A stretch of 64,000 bases of DNA from Mactra quadrangularis (GCA_025267735.1 CM046307.1:51317395-51381394); one strand, 5' to 3'. Shown: positions 1 through 11,640, counted from the first letter of the stretch. Numbers and translations: made by a program. The notes: generated from the sequence alone by a model not told the origin.

Positions 1-176
1 CTGTGGCCTTGAGGATTATGTGTTGAAAATTAACACATATACATACTTCTATAATTTTACGATCGCTGCCAAAGTGTAGAATAGGCGTGGTACTGATTTT
101 AGTCGGGATATGTGTAAGATAATTATTAGATGCAAATGCGAAAGGTCAGATCGGGGTCAAACTTTATGCACAATAC
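1..176. mobile_element. Partial TIR MITE (family T) in EIF3H intron
   Basis: This is the end of a small inverted-repeat element whose other end lies left of the window. Two complete relatives occur at 54683-54941 and 57644-57908. The shared terminal inverted repeat reads roughly GTATTGTGCGTAAAGTTTGA inward, followed by a CTGACCTTT block. It is seen here in reverse at 141-176. The interior also matches, including the strings around TACTTCTATAATTTTAC. Its edge lies about 30 bp from the EIF3H exon 5 donor. The transposon superfamily is not assigned. Confidence 0.75.
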
Positions 177-205
177 AATTAACTAACATAATAAGACATA
201 TTTAC

Positions 206-341
206 CCTTTTCTGTAGATATTGTGATTTAGCCAGATTTTGTTTCTGATATTGTCTTTGAAAATTAACAAATTTATTAGCATCCATAGCGACCTCATCAA
301 CACTTTCCATTAATAAACGTAGATTCTTCTCTAACATAGAA
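206..341 (-). CDS. EIF3H: EIF3H exon 5 (last one visible)
   Basis: This 136-nt exon encodes [20 protein letters not shown] and then a Q/K-rich stretch ending in LQKR. It finishes in phase 0 at a GTAAAT donor. The next exon (the GEPPLPEEDL-like part in other animals) is outside the window. Confidence 0.9.
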
Positions 342-3300
342 CTAAAATATAAATAACATTTAGGGTTTTAAAATCAGAAAAAAAATTAAGTACCAGTATA
401 TTATTTATGAAAACAAGCTAAGCATTCTTCAAATCACATTACAAATCACATTACACAATTCACATACTTTTCACCTGAATAAAACTTTACAACTAAAGAA
501 GTATCTCACAAGGAAGAACTCTACTTGATAATAGTTTCCTAGTAAAGCTGGATATCACCAGCTAGTAAGTATCACAATAGAATCATTGTACAGCATGTTC
601 AGTAACTTTTTTTAGAGTGGGTATTGTACCCATCAATGTTGAAAAACGTGGGTATGAGGAAATAAAAGTGGATACACCAGTTTAAATACTTTTATTTTGA
701 CATAAGAAGATGATTCCTCTCATATACTCTGATGATTGTCAACAACAAATCACTAAGTTTAAGTGCTACTTCATTGTTAGTTTGCAAATCTGATAGTATT
801 ATTAAAGTTAGAATTAACGCCTTATTACTCCGGCAATACAATCAGTGATAGTCCTTAGTTTTGTTATAATCATTGGTACAAATCATCGCGTCAACACTCT
901 AGAGCAGAAGGCTATCGACTTCATTCCTCTTTATTATGGACAGAAACAAAATCACTGACGTCTTTTGGTAAAGGTTAAATGCCAGCAAAAAAGAAATAAG
1001 CATGACCGTTTGTTGCATTATGATATTTTTCAGTCCACGTATTTGTACCCGGTCGAGTCTGAATATTCACACAAATTTTATAATTTGGGCAAAAAAACTG
1101 AGTCACAAAAATTTGTCATGCAACACAGAAATGAACAAAAATATGTATTCAGTATTCCTTTGAGCATGATAACAAGGTACTACCCCAATATACTTCTTCC
1201 CTGCTAATATTGCTATGAATAAATGCAATGAGAATATTGCCCAAACACTAATTAGTAGTATGAGGAAAAGTTGCCATAAAAGTTAAAGGCAGTAAGTTTA
1301 TAATACCTGGTTCCAAGATCCAAATAATCAAATGATTGTTTCTCATTTAGAGGTTGATCAATCTCACATAACATACTGTTAACAAGATGAGAGTTCTTGA
1401 TGGTTACTGGTATTTCTGTGAACATGTTCTCAAAATTGATACCAGCTGCTTTAATACTTTCTGAGGAGAAATCTTGATCTCTAGATCCATAAAACTTCAT
1501 CATTTCTGGTGTCAGTCTGTAAGCTTTCAATGATAGATAACCTTGGGTGGTTTTCAATGGATCTGTAAACACAAGACATACTTTTATTGAAGTATGGTAA
1601 AAATATAATAATCATTTTCATTTATCAACAAGACCTAAAAAATTCTGTGTTGAGGGCAACCAGGCCTTACCTAGCAAATCTCACTGACCCTAGAGATTAT
1701 TTTTCTTTGGGGAGGGGGGAGGGAGGTACAATTATCAATATTTCACACAGGAAAAATACATCATTTTACCAAAGTTCAAACTTGAATTTTACCTTCAGGA
1801 GTATTATCAAGAAGACCATTAGTGAAAACCACAAATGGTTCCGTTATAAAAAAACGTGGAGTCTACCCAACCTAACTTTTTAAAGACCGTAGCCCTAAAC
1901 ACAGGAATTTTTTGCCTAATCTAGAATAGTACAATGTGCTTACAATTTAATTATTTTTAATATTTCTGTAAAATTCTGCTCACTGCATTTTTGAGATTTT
2001 TGCCACAGCCCTTGCAATTCAAATTGTTAAGTTTGGAGCAATAATCTACCAAAAAGTGAATAAAAAGTATTTATGGGACAATTATCCAAAATTCTAAAAA
2101 ATCTCATTAAAAAACACTATTGTCATACTGAGTATTCTTATGCTTTGTGTATTTTTGTGAACAAATACTTACCATATATAAGTACAACAGATTCTTCTAT
2201 AGAATGTTGATAATTATATTGCGAATCTAATAAAGCTCTATTTATAAATCCACCAAAATATGTACTTTGATACCAGCCTACATGTAAATGATCAATGTTT
2301 ACACGACGTAAATTTCTCATCATTTCCATTTGATATTGAACTGAAAAATAAAATCAATAATATTATAACCACAATGCAATATATCATCTAGATCTAAACA
2401 CACTAATGTACGACAAAATATCCCACTAAGTGACAAACAAAAAGTCTCATGCTATTGACAAAGTCTATACATCATTTAGACAACGGTAAGAACATTTTTA
2501 CTCTTAGACTCATCTGCAGGCCAACATTCTAAGCTTTTAGTACTTACATAATACTAAAATAAAGATAATCAGGATCAATTTATTCAACATGTACAAATGT
2601 GATATCAAAATAATGTCACTAATTTGAATTAAGATAAAAGGACTATTGGACTTCAAATCTTGAGGTTAGAATAAGCAATAGAAAATGCAACAGGCCTCAG
2701 TAACAGAGAAACACAAACAGATAAAAGGTTTTGAAGAAATTTTGTCAGTCATAATAGAGTTTTATAGCTTCCTTCATTATATTTTCTAAGTACTATTAGG
2801 TTTCCCAAGCAAGTTTTGGTGGACAACCAGACAAAAACATATTAACAACACATAGAAACTTATAGCATTGACTCTTGAAATAATTTGTAAAACGCAATAA
2901 AAAATACCTTCATCGAAATCTTCATCATCATTACGTCTTGGAAAAGGGAAACAATTTGTTATTTCAAGTCTGCTTTCAACAACCAGACCAAGTAAAACTC
3001 CTTGAACTAGATCTTGACCAGCTGTACCTTCTTCTTGACAATGTTTTATTATCTTTAAAACAACCTGAAAGATAGAATTAAATACAAGATATATAATGTT
3101 AGACTAGACATGTATACTATAATAAACATAATCTGATCACATTTATTAATGAGATTGATTCTTATACCATTGAGTGAGATCCACCTGTTGCCATTATGAC
3201 AACTGAACTTGCAGGGCTTTTTTTCAATGTTTGGGGAAGGGGCCTGGGGCCTTTTCTTATATAGAACATTTGGGGAAATTTTATCGCAATTTCATACTAA

Positions 3301-6300
3301 GGGGAACAAAAAATCCAAGTTAAACCCCAATTTGGGGAAAACTGCATTATTTTAAAGAAATTTCAAGAGGGGAAGGCGCCTGTAAACGGCCTCTGCTATA
3401 TAAGGAAAAAAAGGCCTGACTTGGGCACAACTCATCCTAATATCAAAACTATTTTTTATCTTAATGTGCTTTTAACATTATAATTCACTACAAGAAGACT
3501 TAATTTCGTCCATTGATAGCCAAAAGGGCTTATCAGCACTTTTTCAAGTTTTGAGAAAATGAGGTTTAAAGTTTCAAGGCTCTGTAGTAAATCAGGTTTA
3601 ATGATCTTAGTGATTAAATGTTGATATTCAATTAGAGCTATATGCCAATAAATTGTTCTGCAATTATCAAGTTGATGCACTGAAAATTATTGCCATATTT
3701 GGAGGCTTTTGTTGATAAGCCCTTTTGGCTGCCGAAATTTACACAACATTCTAGGGTAATAAGGACTTATCAGTAAATGAAAAAGACTGTTGGAATGTAT
3801 TTCAACCATTTAATATCATTTTAATAACTTCCATGATTAATTTTTTATAAATATTGACCATTTAATTGACAAGTTTGATTGATTTCTTCGTCAATATCAA
3901 CTCTTCTTTCACATTGTGTGGACATGAGGGCCTGTTTTAATTCCAACTGTTACTGGGTAGGTCTTCATAAAAAACCAGTGAATTTTCATAATGATGTATC
4001 GTCTTACGTAGTAGACCATTTCAGGCTAGAAGATTGGTAGTTGTAGCCGTCACAAATATTTTAAACATTGACTGAACAGTGCTTTCTGCTTTTCTTTTTA
4101 TCAATTGCTTTTTAAATTGGCAGTTTTCTTTTTACGTTTGCTTTTGGTGCTTTGAGCTTGTATAAAGTCTTGCTTAGTCACCTGGCTAGCTCAGTTGGAA
4201 ACAGGCAAGTCTGATCAAGGAGTCGTGGGTTCAATTCCCAGGCGAGCCATACCGTTGTGGAGTCTGGTCATGGAATTATTTTTACAGTCATTGTCCATGC
4301 TATCAATGATTTTTAATAATGTATGGCAGTGTTGTCAGTCACTGACAAAAGAATGTGCTTAGTAGTTGGTTGACAGCTTAATCCAGAGATTTAGCCTTTC
4401 CAGGAGGAGTAAGTAGGTTGACTGACCGGCGCTATATGACCTTTACAATGTGCAGGTAAGGCATTAAACCCAACTAAAAAAGTTTTCCATGCCCATTTTT
4501 CTTTGCTGGCCTAATTCTTTTTTAGACCAATTTTCTTGGCCTTGATTATTCTCTGGGCTCAAACAGTTCCGAATGAAGTTGTTAGTGTGTAGCTTTTGTC
4601 AATATCATCCCATTATTCATATGCAGATGAAACTACTTTAAACATCAACAGGTTCTTTCAGTGTGTATTATTTTTGCTTCGCTCTTCCCATAGGCTCTTG
4701 CTTTATCAGTTTACTCAAAGGTAGGTCATATTCACTATCATCATCCGATGACATAGTCACTTTCAGTTCTTTGTCGTGAGTATTTGTTGATTTCTTCTCC
4801 TGCGTCTGGGGTTGTCTGTATTAGACACTGGAATTGTGTTTTCAACAGTTGTCCAAGAACATCCACATTGCTCAGTGTTTCTGTGCTCTCAATAGCTTTT
4901 GTATGTTTCCCCTCATTTTGATTTTTGAATAAACTGTTAATTTTTCAACGGCTTTTTGCTGATGTTTGGGCTTTTGTTGATTCTGGGCTTCTCGCTCTAA
5001 ACTCGCTTGGTCTTTGCCTTCAGCAGTTGTTGACTCATTCTCCTCATGATTGGTTTAGCTGATGTTAACTGTCCCCTGTACCTTCAGCAGTAATCGGAGC
5101 ACTTGGAAATTGTTTGGTGCACTTATACTTTCCGCAGCCTCTCCTAATTGTGTATCATTGTTTGTTCAATGATAAGTTTTGATGATCCTCGACTGCTTGC
5201 TCATCAATCAAAGATTGGCCAATAAATTGCAAAAGAAGTGTATTTAAATGTACATGATTTGCAGTGAATACTTTTATACACGTGCAAAATTATGTCAATC
5301 GAAGTATTTAACAAAATCTTTTATTGTAGATATTGATATAAATTACATTAAACAATTGAATTCAACGTAAAGCAATACTATTTCAGATCTTGAAAACTGG
5401 TATGCATTCGACTTATCAATGATTGCTGGAATATGTTTATCATACAATGCTATTACTATGATACTTTAATGAAATAGAACTTATTTAATTCTTAAATGGT
5501 ATCAGGCAAACACAGTTACTCAAATACAACAGCAATATACAGCTCCTAATCTGACCAGTCTGAATTCATACCTTTAAGAAAAAACAAATCATAAAAACAC
5601 GGCGACCAAAAGGGCTCATCAGCAAATCAAAATTTCTAAAAAGCAGTTATACTGTTGATTTTACATCATTAATTGTCACAAAGGTTATCATTTGGTCAAT
5701 CTTATTCTTACTATTGTACAAATAGTATGATTGGATATTTAGAAATGTTACATCCCTATACTTATTTTACAGCCAAAAGGGCTCAACAACTCACAAGGGA
5801 CATGCATTTTATAGTTTATCTCTTTGTTACTAAATTATGAGTTTTGTTTCCATACCGCTGATAAGTAGTTAGTTCAGGCATTCAACAGTTCATAAAATAA
5901 AACATAACTTCACTTACTGTTTAGTGGAATACAATTACTCCATCAAAAACGCTCCTTAAAATCATTATGTAGATTCCCTAATGAACTCACCAATTTTGTA
6001 TTGATTAGTGAAAAAACTGATGTTATCTGGTGCTACAGGATGTACTTATGATGTAAACACATAACCTAACCTATTTATCTAATAATGGGGATTAAATAAT
6101 GCAATACTTGTCATGTAAACATCTCTGGCTAAAAGGGCTTATCAGCATGAATTTTGACTGATAAGCCCTTTTGGCTGTAACGATACTGCTGATAGGCCCT
6201 TTTGGCAGAAGTTAAAATGACCAATGCCGTAACAAGAAATTTCATTGTCACCAATTTTTTTATGTTTTTCGGAGGAACTTGGGCTCAATATTTTTTCCAC

Positions 6301-9300
6301 AGCTAGATAACATAAGAAGGATGTGTTTTATGATAAAAAGTCATTTTTGGCCAAAAGTGCTGATAAGCCCTTTTGGCTATCAATGGACGATTTGTAGAAA
6401 ATAATGCATTGTAACAGAAAAGATGAAAAAAATATTTGGCTCTCTGAGGAACGAATTTACTTGTGGTGGTAGTGCCAGCAGTTGTTGATTTGATTAAGGG
6501 AAATTACCTCTGCAGGGAGTTTGGAACCAAAGGTGACCGTCGCATCAAAAAGCCAAAATTTTGTTAAATTAAAAATATAAGGTATCCAACTCGATGAAAT
6601 CCTTCTGAATTTTACTCGTAAGAGATGTGACAGGTCTCCTTTCCAAGACTAAACACTCATTCTCCTATTGTTAAGCGCTAAAATCAAATATGGACGTGTT
6701 AGACAAATAAAACATGGTGTACTAGCGTCAATATCTAACTTCTCGCTCCGTTTCGTGAGACTATATTCTGATCAGTTTACTTGTATAGCTATTATTTATC
6801 TCCCGTCTCAACTATTTTGTTAATGATGATGCGCGCGCATCACGATTGTTACAAGTAAACTCATTGGACGCTGCCTTTATTCCATATAATGAAATGACTC
6901 GTAAAAACCGTGATGAGCGTGCATCTTCATTTAAAAAATGGTCAACTCGGGAGATAAACAAGAACGATATGAGTAAACTGATAGGTACAATCTTACAAAA
7001 GGAAGCAAGAAGTTGGATATTGATGCTGGAGGTCCGTTTTTAATTATCTAACATGCCCATATTCGATTTAAGTGCAAAACCATTGGAAAAAGGGTGTTTA
7101 GTCTTGGAACAGTGACACATCACTTTCGGTCCTACTAATGACCCCAAGACGCCCCAAGACACCCCAAGACGCCCCAAGACTCCTATTTGACTATAAATTA
7201 TATCATTTCAGTGAAATGAATAAGAGTATTATTGCTAAAACATAATTATATAGAAGTCTATATGGATTTTTTGCGAAGGAATGAAAATACCAACATTTTA
7301 ATAAGTATTTCAATTGACCTAGCTCTTTTCTGGAGTCTTGGGGCACCATAATGTGTCTTGGGGCAGATTGCTATATAACATATAAAGAATATGGAACCAA
7401 CAAAATACAAAAAACCTGCATATTTTATTAATTTAATCTTATTATTGATATATAAAATTATAAATAATCTTCTTATTTTAATGAAACAATATAATTTATA
7501 GTAAAAAATAGGAGTCTTGGGGCGTCTTGGGGTTAACTGAAAGTGTCTTGGGGCAACCAAATGTGTCTTGGGTCATGCATTCTGCTATAAATGCTATATA
7601 TTACAACAAAGTAAGAAGAAAAAACGCAAATATAAACATCATAGATCTACAACATGACCTCCCATCTTAAAATAAATGAACAATAATCAGGGACCAGGAA
7701 ATCGCCGGTTTTTCGGTTTTCGGACCGATTTTTTCAGTTTGGTCCGATTGAGATTTCAAAATCCTTAAAAAAATCGGTCCGGGAAAAATTTGCTAATTTT
7801 GACCTCAAACCATTAATTTCCATAATTTTCAAGAAAACGTATCGATAAAATATTATCAAACAACTATCAGTTGCATAAACCCACTGTTCAGTGGTGTAAT
7901 ATCCTGCTTAATTGTCCACAGGTTACACATCAAGGACCCTGTATAACGTATCCATGGTTACAGGTATCATGTGGGGTTGAGGCAGTGTTATTTTTTTTGA
8001 TCGAGCACAGCAAGGTACTCTTGATTTGCACTCGATTAATTTGAAGAACAGCAGAAGAATATGTTCTTACTTAATCGTGTCCATCGAACCGATTACGTTT
8101 TTCAATCGGTCTGTTTGAAACCTGTAAACTTGTAAAAAACAATAATCTTTTATAAAGAATGTTTTATGAATAATGAAAGAAAACAATTTAACTGCTTTTG
8201 TTGTCAATTCCTGATTGATGTATTCGTTTAATCTTTAATTTGTTTGACTTGATTCATGATTAATTTTTACGTCTTAAATTGAGGTGTGAATAATAAGAAA
8301 TTATCTTAGGACATGTATCTACGCAAATTCTTATTAATCGAAGGTACAGTTGTTGATGATCAAAATTCAACCCTCTCTTCTCCCTTCTTTGGTGAACAAA
8401 ATTAATGATTACTATTAAATTCCAAATTCAACGAAAATAATTTTCAAAACGAACAGTTTTGTCATTAAACTATCTATAAATAGTGTACTATGCACGATTT
8501 GATATTTTGTGTTGAAAGAAACCGCTTGAACCATTGTGATGAGATGTTATACATTTTCGAGACCCTCGTCACTTCGTATGAGAAACGTTTCAATATACGT
8601 GTGTAATTAAAAAAAGCTTATCATTATTTTACGTTTTCTTTCTTAATTTAGCGAACGACGCTTAAATGCGAGACATTTACATTGGACCCGTTTTCTGCGC
8701 ATGCGCAGTTAAAATAATTTCCCCACATGACGGAGTTCTCCAACAACATTAGAACTAGATGAAACAGCCTTTTTTCAAGTTCTGTTTATTGAACGACCGA
8801 CGATTGCGGGGAGTAATTTCGGAAACCACGCTTTTATGCTAGATAGAAGTTAAGTTTTGTAAAAAAGTAAACAAACAATGCCAATGTATCGTATGCCTTC
8901 CTAATAAAAGGGAGCAAAAAATAAGTACTAACATGGTCGTGAATAAAGTACAGTAAACGGTCGGGTCCGTACGGTACACGTTAAAACCCGTATCCGGTAC
9001 TCGGACGGCTTTGGACCGATTGACTTCGGCGAATTTCCTGGTCCCTGACAATAATATGTTATAAAACTACTACACTGGAACCTCGCTTAAAGACCACCCC
9101 GATTCAAGGACCACCCCGCTAAAAAGACCAGTTTTGAAAAGAACGGAATTTTTTGCTCTTTATTTAATAGTCTTTAACCCCGAAATTAGGACCACCCCGC
9201 TACTCCGTAATACGACCACTTCTAGCTGACAAAACTCTTTAAATGCATGCATTTTGACCCCGCTTAAAAGACCACTTAAAATTGCGAAATATTCGTCGAG

Positions 9301-10800
9301 CGACCGGCAGTCTGACTATGGTATATGTTTTTCACACCTGTGTAGATAATACGCTGCACCCATTGTTTGAAAACAAAGGATGTCAATCTGTTAGATATCT
9401 AATAATTAAGGGGTATAAACACGCCTGTTTAACTAATAATGTGACACTTGCATAATCTAGGGGTCATTTTCCTATCCAATACAGACCGTTTAAATTGAAT
9501 CTATTGAAAATAATTGATATAACAACAAAATCTTTCGAAAACGAAAGTAGACGCGCCACTTGATACAAATACATTTTAATATTATATTTTTAATGTGGTA
9601 CAAGTTTTAGTGTTCTGAGAATAACAAATCCGAAATGGAAGCTCATGAGAGTAAATTCGACGGAAAGATCAAATATTTGTTGCTGGTCTAATATAAATTC
9701 CATTGTTTTTTTTCGGTCTACGGAAATAGCCGAGTGATTATGATTAGAGAGCGTCAGTACCAAATAAAGTCCGTTATACGGTCCGGTAGGCGATATAGTT
9801 CATTTTGACCGTTCCCGTACGTGATCGCCGATGCACGCGTTATATACTGTTGAATAATAACGAAGTTGAACTCAATTATTTTATATAAATAGTATCATTC
9901 ATAATGAAATTTGAAAATCTAATGCAATGTGAAAACTGTTCTCTTGATAATGACTAATTAGTAAAAGCTTATTACACCCACTAACCTCATTACACCCAAT
10001 ATGCTTTCAAATGATTCTTTAAGCAAGCTCTTTATAACATGTTATAAAGGGTCCTTGTTTTAAGTAAACAAAGTATATGTCAGACAATCTTTGTACTATG
10101 AATTATGCTAGACCAATTTATCCGCTAATAAGACCACCCCGCTAATAAGACCACTTTTTAAAAGAACGGTCAGTGGTCTTAATAGAGGGGTTCCAGTGTA
10201 CTAATATATGCTACATGTGTTCAAGTGTGAATCCATGTGTCTTGGGACATTTTAATGCGTCTTGGGGCAGTTGAATATGAGTCTTGGGGCGTGAATATCT
10301 TTACTTCTTCGCAAAAGTTGCCTATAAACTTATTAAAAATATTATTTATTTTTTTTAATGAAACAATATAATTTATAGTAAAAAATAGGAGTCTTGGGGC
10401 GTCTTAGGGCGTCTTGGGGCATCTTGGGTTCTTTAGTAGGACCCCATCACTTTCATCGAGTTGGATACCTTATATTTTTATACAACACAAAATTTTGGCT
10501 TTTGGCTGGAACTTTTGTATGTGGTGTCTTATGATAATTGGAGCATGTTAAAATAAAAATTGATAATAATTTGGTGTGTTGTAATGCGATCGGCACCTGT
10601 GTTCGGAACAATGACAGATGGTAAAATGGATATTGTGTTTAGACATGTAAGAGGGGTCGATGTTGGGTTTATTTGCAGTTAATTGTCTTCTGAATAACTG
10701 CTTGAAATGAACGGAAGAGATAAAATATCACAGAGATACATACCAGACCATCAATCTGAACATATTTCACCGGCGAGTCGAACGTGCGCCTGGACGCCAT
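206..10800 (-). CDS. EIF3H: Eukaryotic translation initiation factor 3 subunit H (3' end outside window)
   Basis: EIF3H is a subunit of the cytosolic eIF3 complex, which binds the 40S subunit during translation initiation. Five exons join in frame: 10800-10744, 3064-2908, 2340-2173, 1562-1307 and 341-206. All introns are GT-AG. The product is 258 residues so far; the human protein is about 352, so roughly the last 60-90 residues lie beyond the left edge. It starts [19 protein letters not shown] and continues with a typical MPN domain containing [31 protein letters not shown] and [17 protein letters not shown]. Active JAMM proteases have H-S-H where this protein has Q-S-T, so it is a non-catalytic MPN-minus subunit, as expected for eIF3h. 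Exon 5 encodes the glutamine- and lysine-rich linker. Intron 1 is 7.7 kb and full of transposons. The start codon has A at -3 and G at +4. Confidence 0.95.
1307..1562 (-). CDS. EIF3H: EIF3H exon 4
   Basis: This 256-nt exon begins [20 protein letters not shown] and ends DYLDLGT plus two bases. The acceptor is TTTACAG and the donor is GTATTA. Its [15 protein letters not shown] segment closely matches the conserved eIF3h segment after the MPN domain. Confidence 0.94.
2173..2340 (-). CDS. EIF3H: EIF3H exon 3
   Basis: This 168-nt exon encodes [20 protein letters not shown] through ESVVLIY. It has a TTTTTCAG acceptor and a GTAAGT donor. It carries the degenerate QST site that replaces the JAMM histidines. 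Confidence 0.94.
2908..3064 (-). CDS. EIF3H: EIF3H exon 2
   Basis: It begins after a TTTCAG-type acceptor and encodes [13 protein letters not shown], then the MPN core through DDEDFDE. It ends one base into the next codon at GGTATTT. It is 157 nt long and covers residues 20-72. Confidence 0.93.
3212..3418. mobile_element. Short MITE with 5-bp target duplication (CAGGGCTTTTT family)
   Basis: It runs from CAGGGCTTTTTTTC to AAAAAAAGGCCTG and is flanked by ACTTG on both sides (3207-3211 and 3419-3423). The interior is rich in GGGGAA blocks. It is closely related to 28583-28795 (AGAACATTTGGGGAAATTTT is nearly identical in both) and shares its ends with 23180-23551 and 53130-53547. Confidence 0.8.
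4180..4481 (+). mobile_element. tRNA-derived SINE, family A
   Basis: The head has a pol III A box (TAGCTCAGTTGG, about 4187-4198) and a B box (GGTTCAATTCC, 4228-4238). A family-specific body ending ATTAAACCCAACTAAAAAA follows. Reverse copies lie at 33345-33658 and 40130-40444. It is inserted inside the 3508-6389 element and interrupts its decayed frame. Confidence 0.85.
4668..5215 (-). pseudogene. Decayed coding relic inside the 3508-6389 element
   Basis: Read on the minus strand, this stretch has a coding-like composition broken by several stops and at least one frame change. One frame gives [20 protein letters not shown] and a further Q/K-rich run, a stop at 4872-4874 and two more stops. 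The same frame then reopens as [20 protein letters not shown] and ends at the stop 4668-4670. An upstream piece in another frame reads [20 protein letters not shown]. The acidic [15 protein letters not shown] stretch resembles the low-complexity tail of a nuclear protein. I do not recognise the family. It may be the C-terminal remnant of a transposon-encoded protein. Confidence 0.4.
7688..9047. mobile_element. Non-autonomous hAT element, 1360 bp
   Basis: The terminal inverted repeats are CAGGGACCAGGAAATCGCCG on the left and the complement of CAGGGACCAGGAAATTCGCC on the right. The 8-bp target duplication ACAATAAT is exact (7680-7687 and 9048-9055), which is diagnostic of hAT. No transposase frame is visible. 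The interior holds a perfect NRF1-like palindrome at 8695-8708. It is inserted in the Mutator-like element. Confidence 0.88.
9073..10198. mobile_element. Non-autonomous Tc1/mariner-type element, 1126 bp
   Basis: The ends are CACTGGAACC and GGTTCCAGTG with TA on both sides (9071-9072 and 10199-10200). Subterminal GACCACCCCGCT repeats occur near both ends. No transposase frame is seen. It sits 17 bp from the hAT target duplication, inside the same Mutator-like element. Confidence 0.8.
10744..10800 (-). CDS. EIF3H: EIF3H exon 1 (coding part)
   Basis: It encodes residues 1-19 ([19 protein letters not shown]) and ends in phase 0 at a GTATGT donor. It is too short for ORF finders and was found by matching the conserved VQIDGL motif. 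Confidence 0.92.
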
Positions 10801-10803
10801 TTT
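10792..10803 (-). promoter_or_regulatory. YY1-like motif overlapping the EIF3H start codon
   Basis: The minus strand reads AAAATGGCGTCC across the initiation codon and matches the YY1 consensus AANATGGCGNC. YY1 sites just downstream of transcription starts are known in housekeeping promoters. A pyrimidine tract, TTCCTTTTCC, lies just upstream and could be a 5'TOP-like start. No TATA box is seen. Confidence 0.4.
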
Positions 10804-11640
10804 GAACCGGAAAAGGAAATAAACAAAAGTCGTCTATGTGCACGTTGTACGTGAATTTAAAGAATAGAATGGAATTTAACGGGTGTTTTCAGGGTGTATG
10901 GCATGGAACGAAACAGTAAAAACATGCGTTACAAATAAAATATGAATAGATTCTAAAGCATTTAAAGTGACAACATTTATATCAAATATTCATACATGTA
11001 GAATGTGGGTTCGTAATAAAACTAACTAAAATCTCTTAAAAACCGCATACACAAAAAATGGAATGGGAGACCTGACAAATTTAGACCAAAATGTTTAAGC
11101 AATCTTTAAATCTCAGAAATCTAAATCTTCCAAATTTTAAGAAAATGTCTACCAAGTTTATATGACGTTAAGAAATATCAACTTATAAATTGTACAATAA
11201 ATGAAAGATTTGTATATAGTTTTAACTAGACTGGGGTTTTAACTTGAACTGTGTATATGTTGCTTTTAATAATTGTGAAATAAACGTTCAAATATAAAAT
11301 AAAACTGCCAGCAGAAAATGCAGAAGTTTTTTTAGGTCTTGTACCCAAATCCGGCAGTCAACCTTTGTGAACTTTGTGAACTAACAGACAAACAGAGATT
11401 AACTAATATTTCCAATAGAGCTCTTTGTACTGTTAAATATTAAAATCATAAAAACAGTAATGCTTTATTACATAATAAATTATTTCAGATCATACTCTTC
11501 TTCGAGTAAGTTAATTTCTTGTCCTTTTAATACATTGTTGAATATAAATCATAGGTTTTTAACTGACCTGAGCTAGCTCAGGGTCATCCTCGGTAAACAA
11601 GGATATTACGCCAACGATAACATTCATAATGTATGAGTAC
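10804..11640. other. EIF3H-UTP23 intergenic, proximal part
   Basis: This is AT-rich DNA immediately upstream of EIF3H. It should contain the EIF3H promoter, but I recognise no CpG-rich block, repeat or ORF. Confidence 0.5.

Larger units (their letters stand above)
342..2907. other. EIF3H: EIF3H introns between exons 2 and 5
   Basis: These are the non-coding stretches 342-1306, 1563-2172 and 2341-2907. They are AT-rich with only scattered short ORFs. I saw no repeat, RNA gene or extra exon in them. Confidence 0.6.
3508..6389. mobile_element. 2.9-kb TIR DNA transposon, non-autonomous or decayed
   Basis: The two ends are inverted repeats of about 37 bp starting CGTCCATTGATAGCCAAAAG (left 3508-3544, right 6352-6389). 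The core motif GCTGATAAGCCCTTTTGGCT or its complement recurs inside near 3711, 5608, 5771, 6126, 6160 and 6187. Such subterminal repeats could bind a transposase. The interior contains a decayed minus-strand reading frame and a SINE at 4180. No clear target duplication was found and the superfamily is not assigned. Confidence 0.7.
7128..10444. mobile_element. Mutator-like TIR element with GTCTTGGGGC repeats
   Basis: Inverted ends GGTCCTACTAA and TTAGTAGGACC are followed inward by arrays of CCCCAAGACG or GTCTTGGGGC. The element is flanked by the direct repeat CATCACTTTC (7118-7127 and 10445-10454), a 9-10-bp target duplication as made by Mutator-like elements. One extra base at the right end leaves the exact boundary uncertain by 1 bp. 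Removing the nested hAT and Tc1-like insertions leaves about 820 bp, so it is non-autonomous. Internal units starting TTAATGAAACAATATAATTT recur at about 7480 and 10350. Confidence 0.7.
6548..10503. mobile_element. Outer foldback MITE, split by later insertions
   Basis: The ends are inverted repeats. The left begins AAAAGCCAAAATTTTGT and continues GGTATCCAACTCGATGAAA (6548-6600); the complement is at 10447-10503. The pairing continues inward between about 6626-6700 and 7050-7127, for example CCAAGACTAAACAC against GTGTTTAGTCTTGG. Without its insertion the element would be about 640 bp and nearly all foldback. The centre holds the palindrome GATGCGCGCGCATC at 6828-6841. A 3.3-kb element is inserted near its right end. 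Confidence 0.7.
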
